A stretch of DNA of 64,000 nt from Glaciihabitans sp. (lineage in GTDB: Bacteria > Actinomycetota > Actinomycetes > Actinomycetales > Microbacteriaceae). The notes under the pieces are model-generated. The model worked only from the letters and a program-made list of their open reading frames with translations, was not told where the DNA came from and searched no databases. Positions within the stretch are counted from its first letter, which is position 1; each line of letters starts with the position of its first letter. Both the position numbers and the translations under genes were made by a program. This document shows, one piece after another, positions 34,994 to 45,674 of the stretch. The stretch spans positions 62,001-126,000 of the forward strand of contig JAODBD010000013.1 in assembly GCA_025463785.1 (NCBI GenBank), in the 5' to 3' direction.

Positions 34994-37093
34994 ATGGTTG
35001 ACACCGCACCACGCACGAAAGAGCATCGAGTACCGAACGTGGACGCCGAGGTGGATGCGCAACTCGCGAAGTCGAGCGGCGACGCATCGGTCGATGTAGA
35101 GAGTCTCGGGCGGCAGCTGCTTGGCACCTGGGCGGATGTACGGCTGGCGGCGCGCGAGCTGTACAAGGATCCGGCGTTCCATAACATCCCGGGCCTCAGC
35201 CTCGACGAGCAGCGAGCGCGCACTCTGGGTCAGCTGCACCTGCTGGTTGACCGCAATGCCGTGCACCGCGCGTTTCCCAAATCGCTCGGCGGCGGGGAGG
35301 ATAACGGCGGCAACATCACGGGCTTCGAGGAGCTCGTGACTGCGGATCCGTCGCTGCAGATCAAGTCGGGCGTGCAGTGGGGCCTCTTTGCTTCCGCGGT
35401 GCTTCAGCTCGGTACCGAGTATCACCACAACAAGTTTCTGCCCGACATCATGAACCTCAAAGTTCCCGGCGCCTTCGCAATGACCGAGACCGGGCACGGA
35501 TCGGATGTCGCCTCGGTCGCAACGACGGCCACCTACGATCCAGAAACGGAGGAGTTCGTCATCAATACCCCGTTCCGCGGGGCGTGGAAGGAATACCTCG
35601 GCAACGCCGGTCTCCACGGCAAGGCGGCGACAGTCTTCGCACAACTCATCACGGGCGGCGTGAACCACGGCGTGCACTGCTTTTACACGCCCATTCGCGA
35701 CGACAACGGCGTCTTCCTGCCCGGTGTCGGAGGCGAAGACGACGGCCTGAAGGGCGGCCTCAACGGCATCGACAATGGCCGACTGCACTTCAGCAACGTG
35801 CGCGTTCCCCGCACGAATCTCCTGAATAAATATGGGGATGTCGCCGAAGACGGCACCTACACCTCACCCATCGACAGCCCCGGTCGTCGCTTCTTCACGA
35901 TGCTCGGCACGCTCGTGCAGGGTCGCGTTTCGCTCGACGGATCGGCTGCGGCCGTATCGGCCATGGCCCTCTCGATTGCGATCACCTACGGCAATCAGCG
36001 TCGCCAGTTCACGGCCGCAAGCGAGACGGATGAAGAGGTCATCCTCGACTACCAGCGCCATCAGCGTCGACTTCTTCCCCGGCTCGCGACGACGTACGCG
36101 ATGAACTTTGCGCACGACGAGTTCCTCGTGAAATTCGACTCGGTGTTCAGCGGCGCAGCCGACACCGACGAAGACCGCCAGGATCTCGAGACGCTCGCGG
36201 CATCCCTGAAGCCCCTGTCCACCTGGGCTGCACTCGACATCCTGCAGGAAGCGCGGGAGGCCTGCGGCGGCGCCGGTTTCATCGCCGAGAACCGTCTGGT
36301 CGGCCTGCGCGCCGACCTCGATATCTACGTGACCTTCGAGGGTGACAACAACGTGCTGCTCCAGCTCGTCGCGAAGCGCCTGCTCACCGACTACAGCGCA
36401 CGGTTCAAGGATGCCGACTCGGGCGCGCTCGCTCGCTATGTGGTCGTCTCGACCGCCGCGAAGGCGTACCACGGCTTCGGTCTTCGTCGTCTCGGGCAGT
36501 CGGTCGCTGACTTCGGCTCGACCGGTCGCAGCGTCCAGACACTGCGAGAAACGAACGCGCAGCGCGAGCTGCTGACCGACCGGGTCGAGACCATGGTGGC
36601 GGAGATTGCGCAGCGGCTGCGTCCGGCATCCCGACTCTCCAGGGCGGATGCCGCAGCCCTGTTCAATTCGCAGCAGAACGAACTCATCGAGGCGGCTCGC
36701 GCCCACGCGGAGCTCCTGCAGTGGGAGGCGTTCACACGCGCACTGGATAAGGTCGAGGATGCCGGCACGAAGCAGGTGATCACCTGGCTGCGTGACGTGT
36801 TTGGCCTTGGTCTCCTCGAGAAACACCTCGCCTGGTACCTGATCCACGGCCGGCTGTCGCCGCAGCGTGCGCAGGCCGTTTCGCTCTATGTTGATCGGCT
36901 GCTGACGCGGCTGCGCCCGCACGCCCAGGACCTCGTGGATGCGTTTGGCTACGCCCCCGAGCACCTGCGCGCGACCATCGCTACCGGGGTTGAAGCCGAG
37001 CGACAGAATGAAGCGCGGGAGTACTACCGGGCCCAGCGGGCATCCGGAACCGCGCCGACTATGGAGAAGTCGCAAAAGAAGTCAAAGCGCTAG
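34994..37093 (+). CDS. Acyl-CoA dehydrogenase / acyl-CoA oxidase-like flavoenzyme
   Basis: The 699-residue protein is nearly twice the size of a standard acyl-CoA dehydrogenase and matches the acyl-CoA-oxidase-like architecture: N-terminal alpha domain, beta domain with FAMTETGHGSDVASVATTAT (about residues 160-180) and GVHCFYTPIRDDNG, central helices and a long C-terminal extension with EARE/ACGGAGFIAENRL. The last residues are basic (EKSQKKSKR). The start at 34994 follows GAGGGAG; a start at 34964 would have none. The gene appears to be monocistronic; whether electrons go to ETF or oxygen is not visible. Confidence 0.92.
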   Translation: MVDTAPRTKEHRVPNVDAEVDAQLAKSSGDASVDVESLGRQLLGTWADVRLAARELYKDPAFHNIPGLSLDEQRARTLGQLHLLVDRNAVHRAFPKSLGGGEDNGGNITGFEELVTADPSLQIKSGVQWGLFASAVLQLGTEYHHNKFLPDIMNLKVPGAFAMTETGHGSDVASVATTATYDPETEEFVINTPFRGAWKEYLGNAGLHGKAATVFAQLITGGVNHGVHCFYTPIRDDNGVFLPGVGGEDDGLKGGLNGIDNGRLHFSNVRVPRTNLLNKYGDVAEDGTYTSPIDSPGRRFFTMLGTLVQGRVSLDGSAAAVSAMALSIAITYGNQRRQFTAASETDEEVILDYQRHQRRLLPRLATTYAMNFAHDEFLVKFDSVFSGAADTDEDRQDLETLAASLKPLSTWAALDILQEAREACGGAGFIAENRLVGLRADLDIYVTFEGDNNVLLQLVAKRLLTDYSARFKDADSGALARYVVVSTAAKAYHGFGLRRLGQSVADFGSTGRSVQTLRETNAQRELLTDRVETMVAEIAQRLRPASRLSRADAAALFNSQQNELIEAARAHAELLQWEAFTRALDKVEDAGTKQVITWLRDVFGLGLLEKHLAWYLIHGRLSPQRAQAVSLYVDRLLTRLRPHAQDLVDAFGYAPEHLRATIATGVEAERQNEAREYYRAQRASGTAPTMEKSQKKSKR

Positions 37094-37104
37094 CCACGAC
37101 GTAG

Positions 37105-37133
37105 TCGACCCTGGCGGCTGTCGTCGGTAGCCT
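37105..37133 (+). promoter_or_regulatory. Leaderless promoter of the DUF4287 gene
   Basis: TCGACC (37105-37110), a 17-bp spacer and TAGCCT (37128-37133) form a promoter whose start site falls on the ATG at 37140 (six bases downstream). Confidence 0.55.
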
Positions 37134-37139
37134 CAGTGC

Positions 37140-37700
37140 ATGACGTTCCAGGCGTACCTCGACACGATCAAAGCGAAGACCGGGCTCGGCCCCGCGGAGT
37201 TTATTGAACTCGCGCGCGCGAAGGGCTTTCTCGTCGAAGGGCAGAAGGCGACTCCGGTCCAGGCATGGTTAAAGGAGGAGTACGGGCTCGGCCCTGGGCA
37301 CTCGATGGCCCTTGTCAGCATCTTCCGCGAGCAGGTGGCGCCGTCGGCGTCAAACGAGGAGCGCATCGACCGGCAGTTCGCTGGCGCGAAGAGCGTTTGG
37401 CTGCTCGCCTACGACGAACTCATGGCGACAGTCATGAAGTTCGGTTCGGATGTCAGCGTCGCGGCCACCGACACCTACATCAGCATCCTCCGGGGCAAGG
37501 GCAAGTTTGCGATCGTGGCGACGAGCCCAAAGCGAATGGATGTCGGACTCAAGCTCAAGGGAGTGGAACCGACCGACCGCCTCGCCGCGGCCGGCAACTG
37601 GAACACGATGGTCACCCACCGCGTACAACTCTTCGACGGCGCCGAGATCGACGATCAGCTGACGGACTGGCTGCGAGAGGCCTACGACCGCGCCGGATAG
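37140..37700 (+). CDS. DUF4287 / DUF5655 domain protein
   Basis: The 186-residue protein has an N-terminal DUF4287 helical domain (FQAYLDTIKAKTGLGPAEFI, then WLKEEYGLGPGHSMALVSIF) and a C-terminal DUF5655-like domain (FGSDVSVAATDTYISILRGK, KFAIVATSPKRMDVGLKLKG). Domains of this type often occur together or as fusions in actinobacteria; the function is not known, although the second resembles a transport-associated predicted nucleic-acid or protein binder. The gene starts leaderless and ends 49 bp before the antitoxin. Confidence 0.85.
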   Translation: MTFQAYLDTIKAKTGLGPAEFIELARAKGFLVEGQKATPVQAWLKEEYGLGPGHSMALVSIFREQVAPSASNEERIDRQFAGAKSVWLLAYDELMATVMKFGSDVSVAATDTYISILRGKGKFAIVATSPKRMDVGLKLKGVEPTDRLAAAGNWNTMVTHRVQLFDGAEIDDQLTDWLREAYDRAG

Positions 37701-37749
37701 CTGTGGATAACTTTTGGTCGAATTGACCAGAAGCTGCGAGACTGGGTGC

Positions 37750-38028
37750 ATGAGCACTGCGACTACGCCAGCAACATCCGTGCCCCTCTACGACGCCAAG
37801 ACGCACCTCTCCGAGCTGGGTGAGCGCGCGGCCGCTGGCGAGGAGATCATTGTGACGAAGCACGGCAAGCCGCGCTTCAAACTCGTCGCGGTCGACCCGC
37901 CGAAGCGCCGTCCGCTGCCGGGATCGATCGACCTGGGTGCAGCGAAGGAGCAGTGGACCGCGCTCGCCGAGTACGACTGGTTCGCGCCGGATGAAGAGAT
38001 CGAGCGACTGTTTGGCACGCGGGAATGA
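37750..38028 (+). CDS. Phd/YefM-type antitoxin
   Basis: The 92-residue protein contains the Phd/YefM fold VPLYDAKTHLSELGERAAAG, EEIIVTKHGKPRFKLVAVD, and then an acidic C-terminal tail (WFAPDEEIERLFGTRE) that would wrap the toxin. The start ATG at 37750 is favoured by domain limits. It overlaps the PIN toxin gene by 4 bp (ATGA), the standard arrangement. The complex should bind its own promoter. Confidence 0.93.
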   Translation: MSTATTPATSVPLYDAKTHLSELGERAAAGEEIIVTKHGKPRFKLVAVDPPKRRPLPGSIDLGAAKEQWTALAEYDWFAPDEEIERLFGTRE

Positions 38029-38402
38029 GCCGACTGCTTCTCGACACTCACGTCTTCATCTGGTGGGCCAGAGCGGACTCCAAGATTCTCGCTTCGTGGG
38101 TGGAGGAGATCCTCGACGAAGGCAACAGTGTGCACGTCAGCGCAGTCACGGCATTCGAGATCGAAACGAAGAAGCGCATCAAGAATATCGATTTTGATGA
38201 CGACGTCGCCAAGGTCGTCTCCGAATTCGGCTTCGAGCAGCTGTCGATGACGATGGTCCATGCCTCGGCCGCCGGGGCGCTCGACTGGGGCCATCGCGAT
38301 CCGTTCGATCGGCTGCTGGTCGCCCAGGCGATCGCAAATGACATGGTTCTGGTAACGGCCGACGACTCCATTAAGTCGGCCCCCGGCGTTAGGGTGCTGT
38401 GA
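38025..38402 (+). CDS. PIN-domain ribonuclease toxin (VapC-like)
   Basis: The 125-residue toxin has the PIN-domain active-site acids: Asp7 in LLLDTHVFIWW, Glu45 in VTAFEIETKK, Asp92/Asp95 in RDPFDRLLVAQA and Asp113 in VTADDS. All are intact, so it should be a magnesium-dependent RNase that is held inactive by the upstream antitoxin. The pair lies between a DUF4287 gene and recQ, and recQ starts four bases after its stop. Confidence 0.93.
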   Translation: MSRLLLDTHVFIWWARADSKILASWVEEILDEGNSVHVSAVTAFEIETKKRIKNIDFDDDVAKVVSEFGFEQLSMTMVHASAAGALDWGHRDPFDRLLVAQAIANDMVLVTADDSIKSAPGVRVL

Positions 38403-38406
38403 CGCC

Positions 38407-40239
<1,833 letters not shown>

Positions 40240-40311
40240 AGTCGGCCGCTAGTCTTGCGCCTGCCAGCTCACCGCACGCACTGCGATCTGCACCACGATC
40301 GTGATCAGGCG

Positions 40312-40683
40312 TTACTCGCCAGCTGCGCGCTGCGTCTCGATATCTTTGCGCACGGTGTCCATGTCGAGGTCGCGCACGGCGCCAATAACCTTGCCGAGCA
40401 TGGGCGCAGGCAGTGCGCCCGGCTGCGCGAACACGAGCACGCCTTCGCGAAAGGCCATGAGGGTCGGGATCGACGTGATGCCCGCCGCGCTGGCCAGCGC
40501 CTGCTCGGCTTCGGTGTCGATCTTGCCGAACGTGATGTCAGGGTTCGCCGCGCTGGCCTCCTCGAAGACGGGGCCGAACTGCTTGCACGGTCCGCACCAC
40601 TCCGCCCAGAAATCGACGAGGACGATGTCGGACTCGAGCACTGTCTTCTCGAAGTCATCTGCTGTCAGGTTGATCGTTGCCAT
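40312..40683 (-). CDS. trxA: Thioredoxin
   Basis: The 123-residue protein has the redox motif WCGPCK (Cys30/Cys33), the preceding VLVDFWAEWC strand and the cis-Pro loop in ITSIPTLMAF. It reduces disulfides in cytosolic proteins. The C-terminus (LDMDTVRKDIETQRAAGE) is slightly longer than in E. coli. It converges with recQ and diverges from the nitrilase gene. Confidence 0.95.
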   Translation of the reverse strand: MATINLTADDFEKTVLESDIVLVDFWAEWCGPCKQFGPVFEEASAANPDITFGKIDTEAEQALASAAGITSIPTLMAFREGVLVFAQPGALPAPMLGKVIGAVRDLDMDTVRKDIETQRAAGE

Positions 40684-40784
40684 CGTTCCAGCCTAAACGC
40701 GGAGAGCTCGGGCGACACGGGAGCGCGTGCCGCAGCTTCTCGCATTTGTTCTCGACTTGCGTCGCGAATCTGGGACACTGAAGG

Positions 40785-41609
40785 ATGACCCGCATCGCTT
40801 GTCGTCAGCTGGCTCCCGAGCTCGGAGCAGTGGACGCGAATGTGCGGATGACGACGGCTGCGATTCGCGAGTCAGTGGCCGCGGGCGCCCAACTGGTCGT
40901 CCTGCCTGAGCTGATCGTTTCCGGCTACATGTTTACTTCGGCCGACGAGGCTCGCACCGCGGCCATCACGCCCGAACACCCCGTTTTCGCTGCGTGGTCG
41001 GATGCGGTTCGCGGGGTCGGCGGGGTCGTCGTCGGCGGTTTCGCCGAGCTCGGCGATGACGGTCTCGTGTATAACAGCGCGGCGGTCGTTGACGGCAGCG
41101 GCGTGCTCGCGGTGTACCGGAAGGTCCATCTCTGGGATAAAGAGAAGCTGAGTTTCACGCCAGGCTTTGTGCCTCCACCTGTGGTCGAGACACCGGTTGG
41201 TCGACTTGGCATCCTGGTCTGTTTTGATCTCGAATTTCCCGAGATGACACGCAGCCTCGCTCTGCGCGGCGCCGAACTCCTGGTTGTGCCGACGAACTGG
41301 CCGCTCGAGACTGTGCCCGAAGGCGAACGTGTGCCCGAAGTCACTGTCGGGATGGCGGCCGCGTATTCCAACCGCGTCGGCATCGCCTGTTGCGACCGCA
41401 CGGGAATCGAGCGCGGCCAGGACTGGAACGGTGCGAGCTGCATCATCAACGAACAGGGCTGGGTGATCGCAAACGTCGATGCAGACGGAGTGGCGACAGC
41501 CGATCTGGACCTGCAGCTCTCTCGCGACAAGAGCCTGAGCGCGATGGTCGATTTCTTCGGCGATCGCCGTCCCGAACTGTATGGAGCCGTGACTGCTCCG
41601 AAAGCCTGA
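40785..41609 (+). CDS. Nitrilase/carbon-nitrogen hydrolase family enzyme
   Basis: The 274-residue cytosolic hydrolase has the catalytic triad Glu42 (VLPELIVSGYMF), Lys113 (YRKVHLWDKEK) and Cys146 (GILVCFDLEFPE). Such enzymes hydrolyse amides, nitriles or carbamoyl groups. A nucleobase permease gene of the NCS1 family follows after 35 bp, so it may act on an imported N-carbamoyl or ring-opened nucleobase product; this is inference. A GACACT box five bases before the ATG hints at a leaderless transcript. Confidence 0.92.
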   Translation: MTRIACRQLAPELGAVDANVRMTTAAIRESVAAGAQLVVLPELIVSGYMFTSADEARTAAITPEHPVFAAWSDAVRGVGGVVVGGFAELGDDGLVYNSAAVVDGSGVLAVYRKVHLWDKEKLSFTPGFVPPPVVETPVGRLGILVCFDLEFPEMTRSLALRGAELLVVPTNWPLETVPEGERVPEVTVGMAAAYSNRVGIACCDRTGIERGQDWNGASCIINEQGWVIANVDADGVATADLDLQLSRDKSLSAMVDFFGDRRPELYGAVTAPKA

Positions 41610-41644
41610 ATGCCCTGCCCAGGAATTGTGTGAAGGAGAAACGC

Positions 41645-43135
41645 ATGAGTGAAGTGAAAACTGCGGTCAAGCCACGCGGCCTCGAGGTTCGTTCGATCGA
41701 CTACGTTCCTCACACCGAGCGTCATGGCAAGGTGTGGCACATCGGCCCGCTGTGGTTCATGAGCAACGCGCAGATCGCGACCCTTGCCGTCGGAGTGACG
41801 AGCTTCGCACTGGGCGGCAACCTGATCTGGTCGATCATCGCCATCCTTATCGGGCTGATCATCGGAACAATATTCATGGCCGCACATTCCTCGCAGGGGC
41901 CGAAGCTCGGCATCCCGCAGATGGTGCAGTCGCGTCCCCAGTTCGGATACATCGGTGCACTGCTCGTCTGGTTGTTTGCGTTCCTGCAGTACGCGGGGTT
42001 CAACGTGTTCAATACGGTGCTGGCCGGCTCGGCGGTGTCTCAGGCCGTAAAGACGCCGATCGGCTTCAATCCGTTCTGGGCGATCCTGATCACGCTCGTC
42101 GGTGCAGTCATTGCCCTGTTCGGCTACGACCTCATTCACCGGATGGAGCGCTATCTCGTTTATCTGACAGTGCTCATCATGGCGCTTCTCAGTATTTCGG
42201 CGCTCGTGCACCTGCAGTTGCCGGTCGGCGCGTTCGACCTCGGCCATTTCTCGCCGCTCGCGTTCTTCGCCCAGTTGGGCGTCGTTGCGGGATACCAGAT
42301 CTCGTGGGCGATCTATGTTTCGGACTACTCTCGCTACCTGCCGGCTACTACACCGACCAGCCGTACCTTCCGCTGGACGTTCTGGGGCAGTGCGATCGGA
42401 GGCGCCTGGATCATGTTCCTCGGCGCCTATCTCGCGGCAGCGGTCAAAGGTTTCAACGCGAGTGACCCGGTCGCGGCCATCGAAACAGTGTCGAATGACC
42501 TGTTCCCCGGGTTTGGTACGATCGCGCTCCTGGTGTTCGCGCTTGGACTCATCGCGGTCATCGTGCTGAACATGTACGGCGGCTCGTTGACACTGATTTC
42601 CTCGATCGACAGTTTCAGGAAAGTGCGACCGACGCTGGGCATCCGCATCCTCACCGTCGCGATCACGGCAGCGATCTCAGGTGTCCTCGCGATTTTCATT
42701 GCGGGCAGCTTCGAGTCGTTCTTCGCGGGCTTCCTGTTCCTGGTCTTGTACTTCTTCATCCCCTGGACGGCCGTTAACCTGACGGACTACTTCATCGTCC
42801 GCAAGGGACACTACGCGATCGCGGAGATCTTCAAGCCCCGCGGAATCTACCGTCGTTGGGGTTGGCAGGGAATCACGGCCTACCTGGTCGGCTTCCTTTG
42901 CATGGCGCCGTTCTTCAATGTCGCCGGGTTCTACGAGGGTTTCATTTCGAAGGCGATGGGCGGCGTCGACATCTCCCTCTTCATTGGCCTGCCGGTTTCG
43001 GGGGTGCTGTACTACGTGTTTACCCGCGGCCTCGACGTGAAGTCGGAGCAGGCGCTCGCCGAATCTCAGGCCGCAGACCTTGAGCGAGGGGCACCCGAGG
43101 CGGACGACCTCGCGGGAGCGGTCATCGATCAATAG
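41645..43135 (+). CDS. NCS1-family nucleobase:cation symporter
   Basis: The 496-residue permease has twelve expected helices and NCS1 features (FMSNAQIATLAVGVTSFALG, RPQFGYIGALLVWLFAFLQY, VAGYQISWAIYVSDYSRYLP). The start ATG at 41645 follows GAAGGAG. NCS1 proteins import cytosine, purines, hydantoin, allantoin or thiamine precursors with a cation; this one is not assigned. It pairs with the upstream nitrilase gene. The C-terminal tail is acidic. Confidence 0.94.
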   Translation: MSEVKTAVKPRGLEVRSIDYVPHTERHGKVWHIGPLWFMSNAQIATLAVGVTSFALGGNLIWSIIAILIGLIIGTIFMAAHSSQGPKLGIPQMVQSRPQFGYIGALLVWLFAFLQYAGFNVFNTVLAGSAVSQAVKTPIGFNPFWAILITLVGAVIALFGYDLIHRMERYLVYLTVLIMALLSISALVHLQLPVGAFDLGHFSPLAFFAQLGVVAGYQISWAIYVSDYSRYLPATTPTSRTFRWTFWGSAIGGAWIMFLGAYLAAAVKGFNASDPVAAIETVSNDLFPGFGTIALLVFALGLIAVIVLNMYGGSLTLISSIDSFRKVRPTLGIRILTVAITAAISGVLAIFIAGSFESFFAGFLFLVLYFFIPWTAVNLTDYFIVRKGHYAIAEIFKPRGIYRRWGWQGITAYLVGFLCMAPFFNVAGFYEGFISKAMGGVDISLFIGLPVSGVLYYVFTRGLDVKSEQALAESQAADLERGAPEADDLAGAVIDQ

Positions 43136-43140
43136 ACGAG

Positions 43141-44031
43141 TTAGCGCCGCAACGGCAGCAGATCGCCAATCCCGAATCCGCCGCGGGGTGGCAGCGCGGC
43201 TTCTATCTGCTCGTCTGAGAATGGAAGCCGGGGACGGAGTTCTTCTGGCAGGTCGGCTGTGGGCGGCGCTGCCTCGGAGACACCTTCGGCCAGCATCCTG
43301 GCTTGCGCCTTCGCGATGAGCGGCACCTTCATCGTCCACTCGGTGACCTGCGCCAGCGCTCGAATCGCCCAAACCGGTGCTGGGATGACGGCGACGCGAC
43401 GTTCCACCAGTCGGGCGATGCGATGAACGGCTTCGCTCAGCAGGAGTTCCTCGCCACCGGTGACGGCGACCGTCGACTTCGGGAGCCGGCCGTCGATGGC
43501 GGCGATGAGCACATCGACCATTTCACTGACGGGGATCGGCCTAATTGACCTTTCGTGAAATCCCACGGTCGCAAAGAGTGGGATCGTCTGCACCGAATGG
43601 CTGATGTGATCCACGAGGTGGTCGCCGTGCCCATAGATCATTCCGGCTTTGAGGATCGTGTAGTCGAGCCCTGAGCCGCGCACCAGTTCCTCGGCTGCCC
43701 ATTTTGACTCGTGATAGGGCGAACCGCAGTCCGGCCGAGCGCGCAGGAAGCTCAACATGACGATTCGTCTGACTCCGGCTCGTTCGGCCGCTTCGACGAC
43801 TGCCCGAGTGCCGTCGATGTGCACTTTTTGGTAGGTCTGTTCCCCGAGTTCTCGATTGATGCCTGCACAGTGAGCGACGACATCGCAGCCCTCGAACGCT
43901 TTGGTGAGAGCGTCAACATCATCGATGTCGACTCCCGTGCGGCGAGAGAGCGTGGCGACATCCGCCGGATCGAAGCGGTCGGCCAGATGGCGACCGACGA
44001 AGCCAGCCCCACCGGTGATCGCGATCTTCAT
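43141..44031 (-). CDS. NAD(P)-binding atypical short-chain dehydrogenase (epimerase/NmrA-like)
   Basis: The 296-residue protein starts MKIAITGGAGFVGRHLADRF with the GxxGxxG dinucleotide motif, then CDVVAHCAGINRELGE and SKWAAEELVRGSGLDYTILK. Proteins of this type are atypical SDRs with epimerase, isoflavone-reductase or redox-sensor roles. GAGAGG sits before the ATG. It diverges from an ArsR-type regulator, and a dyad lies between them, so it is probably part of that regulon. Confidence 0.88.
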   Translation of the reverse strand: MKIAITGGAGFVGRHLADRFDPADVATLSRRTGVDIDDVDALTKAFEGCDVVAHCAGINRELGEQTYQKVHIDGTRAVVEAAERAGVRRIVMLSFLRARPDCGSPYHESKWAAEELVRGSGLDYTILKAGMIYGHGDHLVDHISHSVQTIPLFATVGFHERSIRPIPVSEMVDVLIAAIDGRLPKSTVAVTGGEELLLSEAVHRIARLVERRVAVIPAPVWAIRALAQVTEWTMKVPLIAKAQARMLAEGVSEAAPPTADLPEELRPRLPFSDEQIEAALPPRGGFGIGDLLPLRR

Positions 44032-44077
44032 CTGCCTGTTCCTCTCAAGAGCGAGTACATATCGCGAAGTTGGTCTC

Positions 44078-44107
44078 TTGTTAGCTATTTAGCAATCATG
44101 CTACAGT
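44078..44107 (+). promoter_or_regulatory. arsR-type promoter with overlapping dyad
   Basis: TTGTTA (44078-44083), an 18-bp spacer and TACAGT (44102-44107) form a promoter whose start site lies at the ATG 44114. The dyad TAGCA-ATCA-TGCTA (44090-44103) covers the start of the -10 box, a likely binding site of the ArsR protein. Confidence 0.65.
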
Positions 44108-44113
44108 GCGATT

Positions 44114-44458
44114 ATGCAAGACAACGTCAGCGACATTTTTGAGGCCCTCGCGCACCCTACCCGCCGTCAGATCCTTCAGGATCTCAAAGACGGCGAGATG
44201 GCGGCCGGCGAGATCGCGGCGCGCTTCAGCGCATCCGGTCCGACCATCTCCCGGCACCTCGGCGTGTTGCGAAGCGCAGGCCTTGTTACTGAACGCAGGG
44301 ATGCCAACCGCATCCTCTATTCGCTGGTTGGCGACCGACTGGCACTGTCGGTCGGCAATTTTCTGTCCACCGTCTGCCCTGAGCAGATTGTGCTGCGTGA
44401 GGTTCGTAAGCGCTCGGCGACGTCGGGTCGTCGTCAGGCAAAGGAGGTCACGGCATGA
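44114..44458 (+). CDS. ArsR family transcriptional regulator
   Basis: The 114-residue winged-helix protein has LAHPTRRQILQDLKDGEMAA, GEIAARFSASGPTISRHLGV and LVTERRDANRILYSLVGDRL, typical of ArsR/SmtB. No Cys-rich metal site is seen (the only Cys is near residue 91), so it may sense an organic ligand, redox state or partner protein rather than a metal. It is leaderless and overlaps the DUF2071 gene by 4 bp (ATGA). Confidence 0.92.
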   Translation: MQDNVSDIFEALAHPTRRQILQDLKDGEMAAGEIAARFSASGPTISRHLGVLRSAGLVTERRDANRILYSLVGDRLALSVGNFLSTVCPEQIVLREVRKRSATSGRRQAKEVTA

Positions 44459-45201
44459 GCGGGTTCAAGACACTCCGGGCCCAGGTTCGCCGACGCCTCC
44501 TGATCAGCTATCGAGTGGACCCTGCCGTCGCGCAAAGCCTCATTCCCGAGCAGTTTCGGCCGCAGATCGTTGATGGCAGCGCGGTCGCCGGCGTGTGCAT
44601 GATTGGGCTGCAATCGGTTCGACCGGGCTGGCTCCGCCCACGGGTGGGGTTCCGTACTGAGAATGTCGCGCACCGCATCGCGGTCGAATGGGATGAGAAC
44701 GGCAAGACCCGATCCGGTGTCTACATCGTCGAGCGCCACAGCTCAGCGCTCCTGCCGGTTCTTGCTGGCGGACGTCTGTTTCCGGGCGTTCAGAAACGAG
44801 CCCGGTTTGAGCTCGACGAGACCGAGTCTCGATTCCGTGTGAGCATGTCAGCTCCTGGAACTCGGGTTTCGGTCGATGTGCAACTCGGCGGCGAATGGAC
44901 GAGTTCGTTGTTCCCTTCGGTTGAGGCCGCATCCGCTTTCCACGAGCAGGGAGCAGTTGGCTGGTCGCCACGCAGGAATGGGCTCGGCGTCGAGCCGCTC
45001 GAGCTCACGTCGAAAGAGTGGGTGGTCGAGCCGGGTCAGGTGGTCAGTCTTCGGTCCTCATACTTCGATGCCCTCCCCGACGGAGCCGCCGTTCTGGACA
45101 GTGTGCTGATCATGCGTGACCTGCCGTTTTTCTGGGATACCCCAGACATTGAGCCTGATCCTGCGGCACGGATGCCGGTCGCTACATCGTCGCTCGCCTA
45201 G
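44455..45201 (+). CDS. DUF2071 family protein (YqjF-like)
   Basis: The 248-residue protein matches the DUF2071 layout: LISYRVDPAVAQSLIPEQFR near the start, VGFRTENVAHRIAVEW, GVYIVERHSSALLPVLAGGR, and SLRSSYFDALPDGAAVLDSV. The fold is related to acetoacetate decarboxylase. The reaction is not known. It is translationally coupled to the ArsR regulator and lies beside the SDR gene, so the three form a divergent regulated unit. It converges with the VOC gene. Confidence 0.85.
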   Translation: MSGFKTLRAQVRRRLLISYRVDPAVAQSLIPEQFRPQIVDGSAVAGVCMIGLQSVRPGWLRPRVGFRTENVAHRIAVEWDENGKTRSGVYIVERHSSALLPVLAGGRLFPGVQKRARFELDETESRFRVSMSAPGTRVSVDVQLGGEWTSSLFPSVEAASAFHEQGAVGWSPRRNGLGVEPLELTSKEWVVEPGQVVSLRSSYFDALPDGAAVLDSVLIMRDLPFFWDTPDIEPDPAARMPVATSSLA

Positions 45202-45239
45202 AGTCGAGCGCTAGCGTCGGGCGTCCCGGCGGGCTGGCG

Positions 45240-45629
45240 CTACGCGGCAGGCCCCTGCTGCAACAGCACGAATCCGTTGCCGTCAGGGTCGGAGAACTGG
45301 GACTGGGTTCCCCACCCGACTGGCTCGGGCTCAGTGACCTCGATGCCGGCATCCCGAAGAGCACCGACAACACCCTCGATGTCATCGGTGTGCAAAACGA
45401 TGCCCTGCTGCCACCCGGGGCCTGCCTGCCCGGGGAACGGGGGATGCAGCGTGAAGTCGACGGCGCTCCCCGCCGGCGCGACTGACAGCCACCGCTCATC
45501 ACCGAAGGCGGTGTCGGCGCGAACCTCGAAGCCGAGCACATCGTGGTAGAAGGCAAGCGCACGATCCTGATCGGCGACCGGTATGGTGACGGTCTGGATG
45601 CGCATGGCGGGCGTCGAGGGAGGAGTCAT
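45240..45629 (-). CDS. VOC (glyoxalase-like) family protein
   Basis: The 129-residue protein has two beta-alpha-beta-beta-beta modules: MRIQTVTIPVADQDRALAFYH, then LHPPFPGQAGPGWQQGIVLH and DIEGVVGALRDAGIEVTEPE. The last module ends FSDPDGNGFVLLQQG, with the metal-ligand Glu replaced by Gln/Leu. The family includes glyoxalase I and antibiotic-binding proteins. The ATG is leaderless: TTGACG, 18 bp and TAGTGT lead to it. Confidence 0.88.
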   Translation of the reverse strand: MTPPSTPAMRIQTVTIPVADQDRALAFYHDVLGFEVRADTAFGDERWLSVAPAGSAVDFTLHPPFPGQAGPGWQQGIVLHTDDIEGVVGALRDAGIEVTEPEPVGWGTQSQFSDPDGNGFVLLQQGPAA

Positions 45630-45635
45630 GCTTCG

Positions 45636-45665
45636 ACACTAGGTAGAAAAAAACTTAGCCGTCAA
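45636..45665 (-). promoter_or_regulatory. Leaderless promoter of the VOC gene
   Basis: On the minus strand TTGACG (45665-45660), an 18-bp spacer and TAGTGT (45641-45636) precede the ATG at 45629 by six bases. This is the best-conserved leaderless promoter in the window. Confidence 0.65.
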
Positions 45666-45674
45666 CCTTGATGG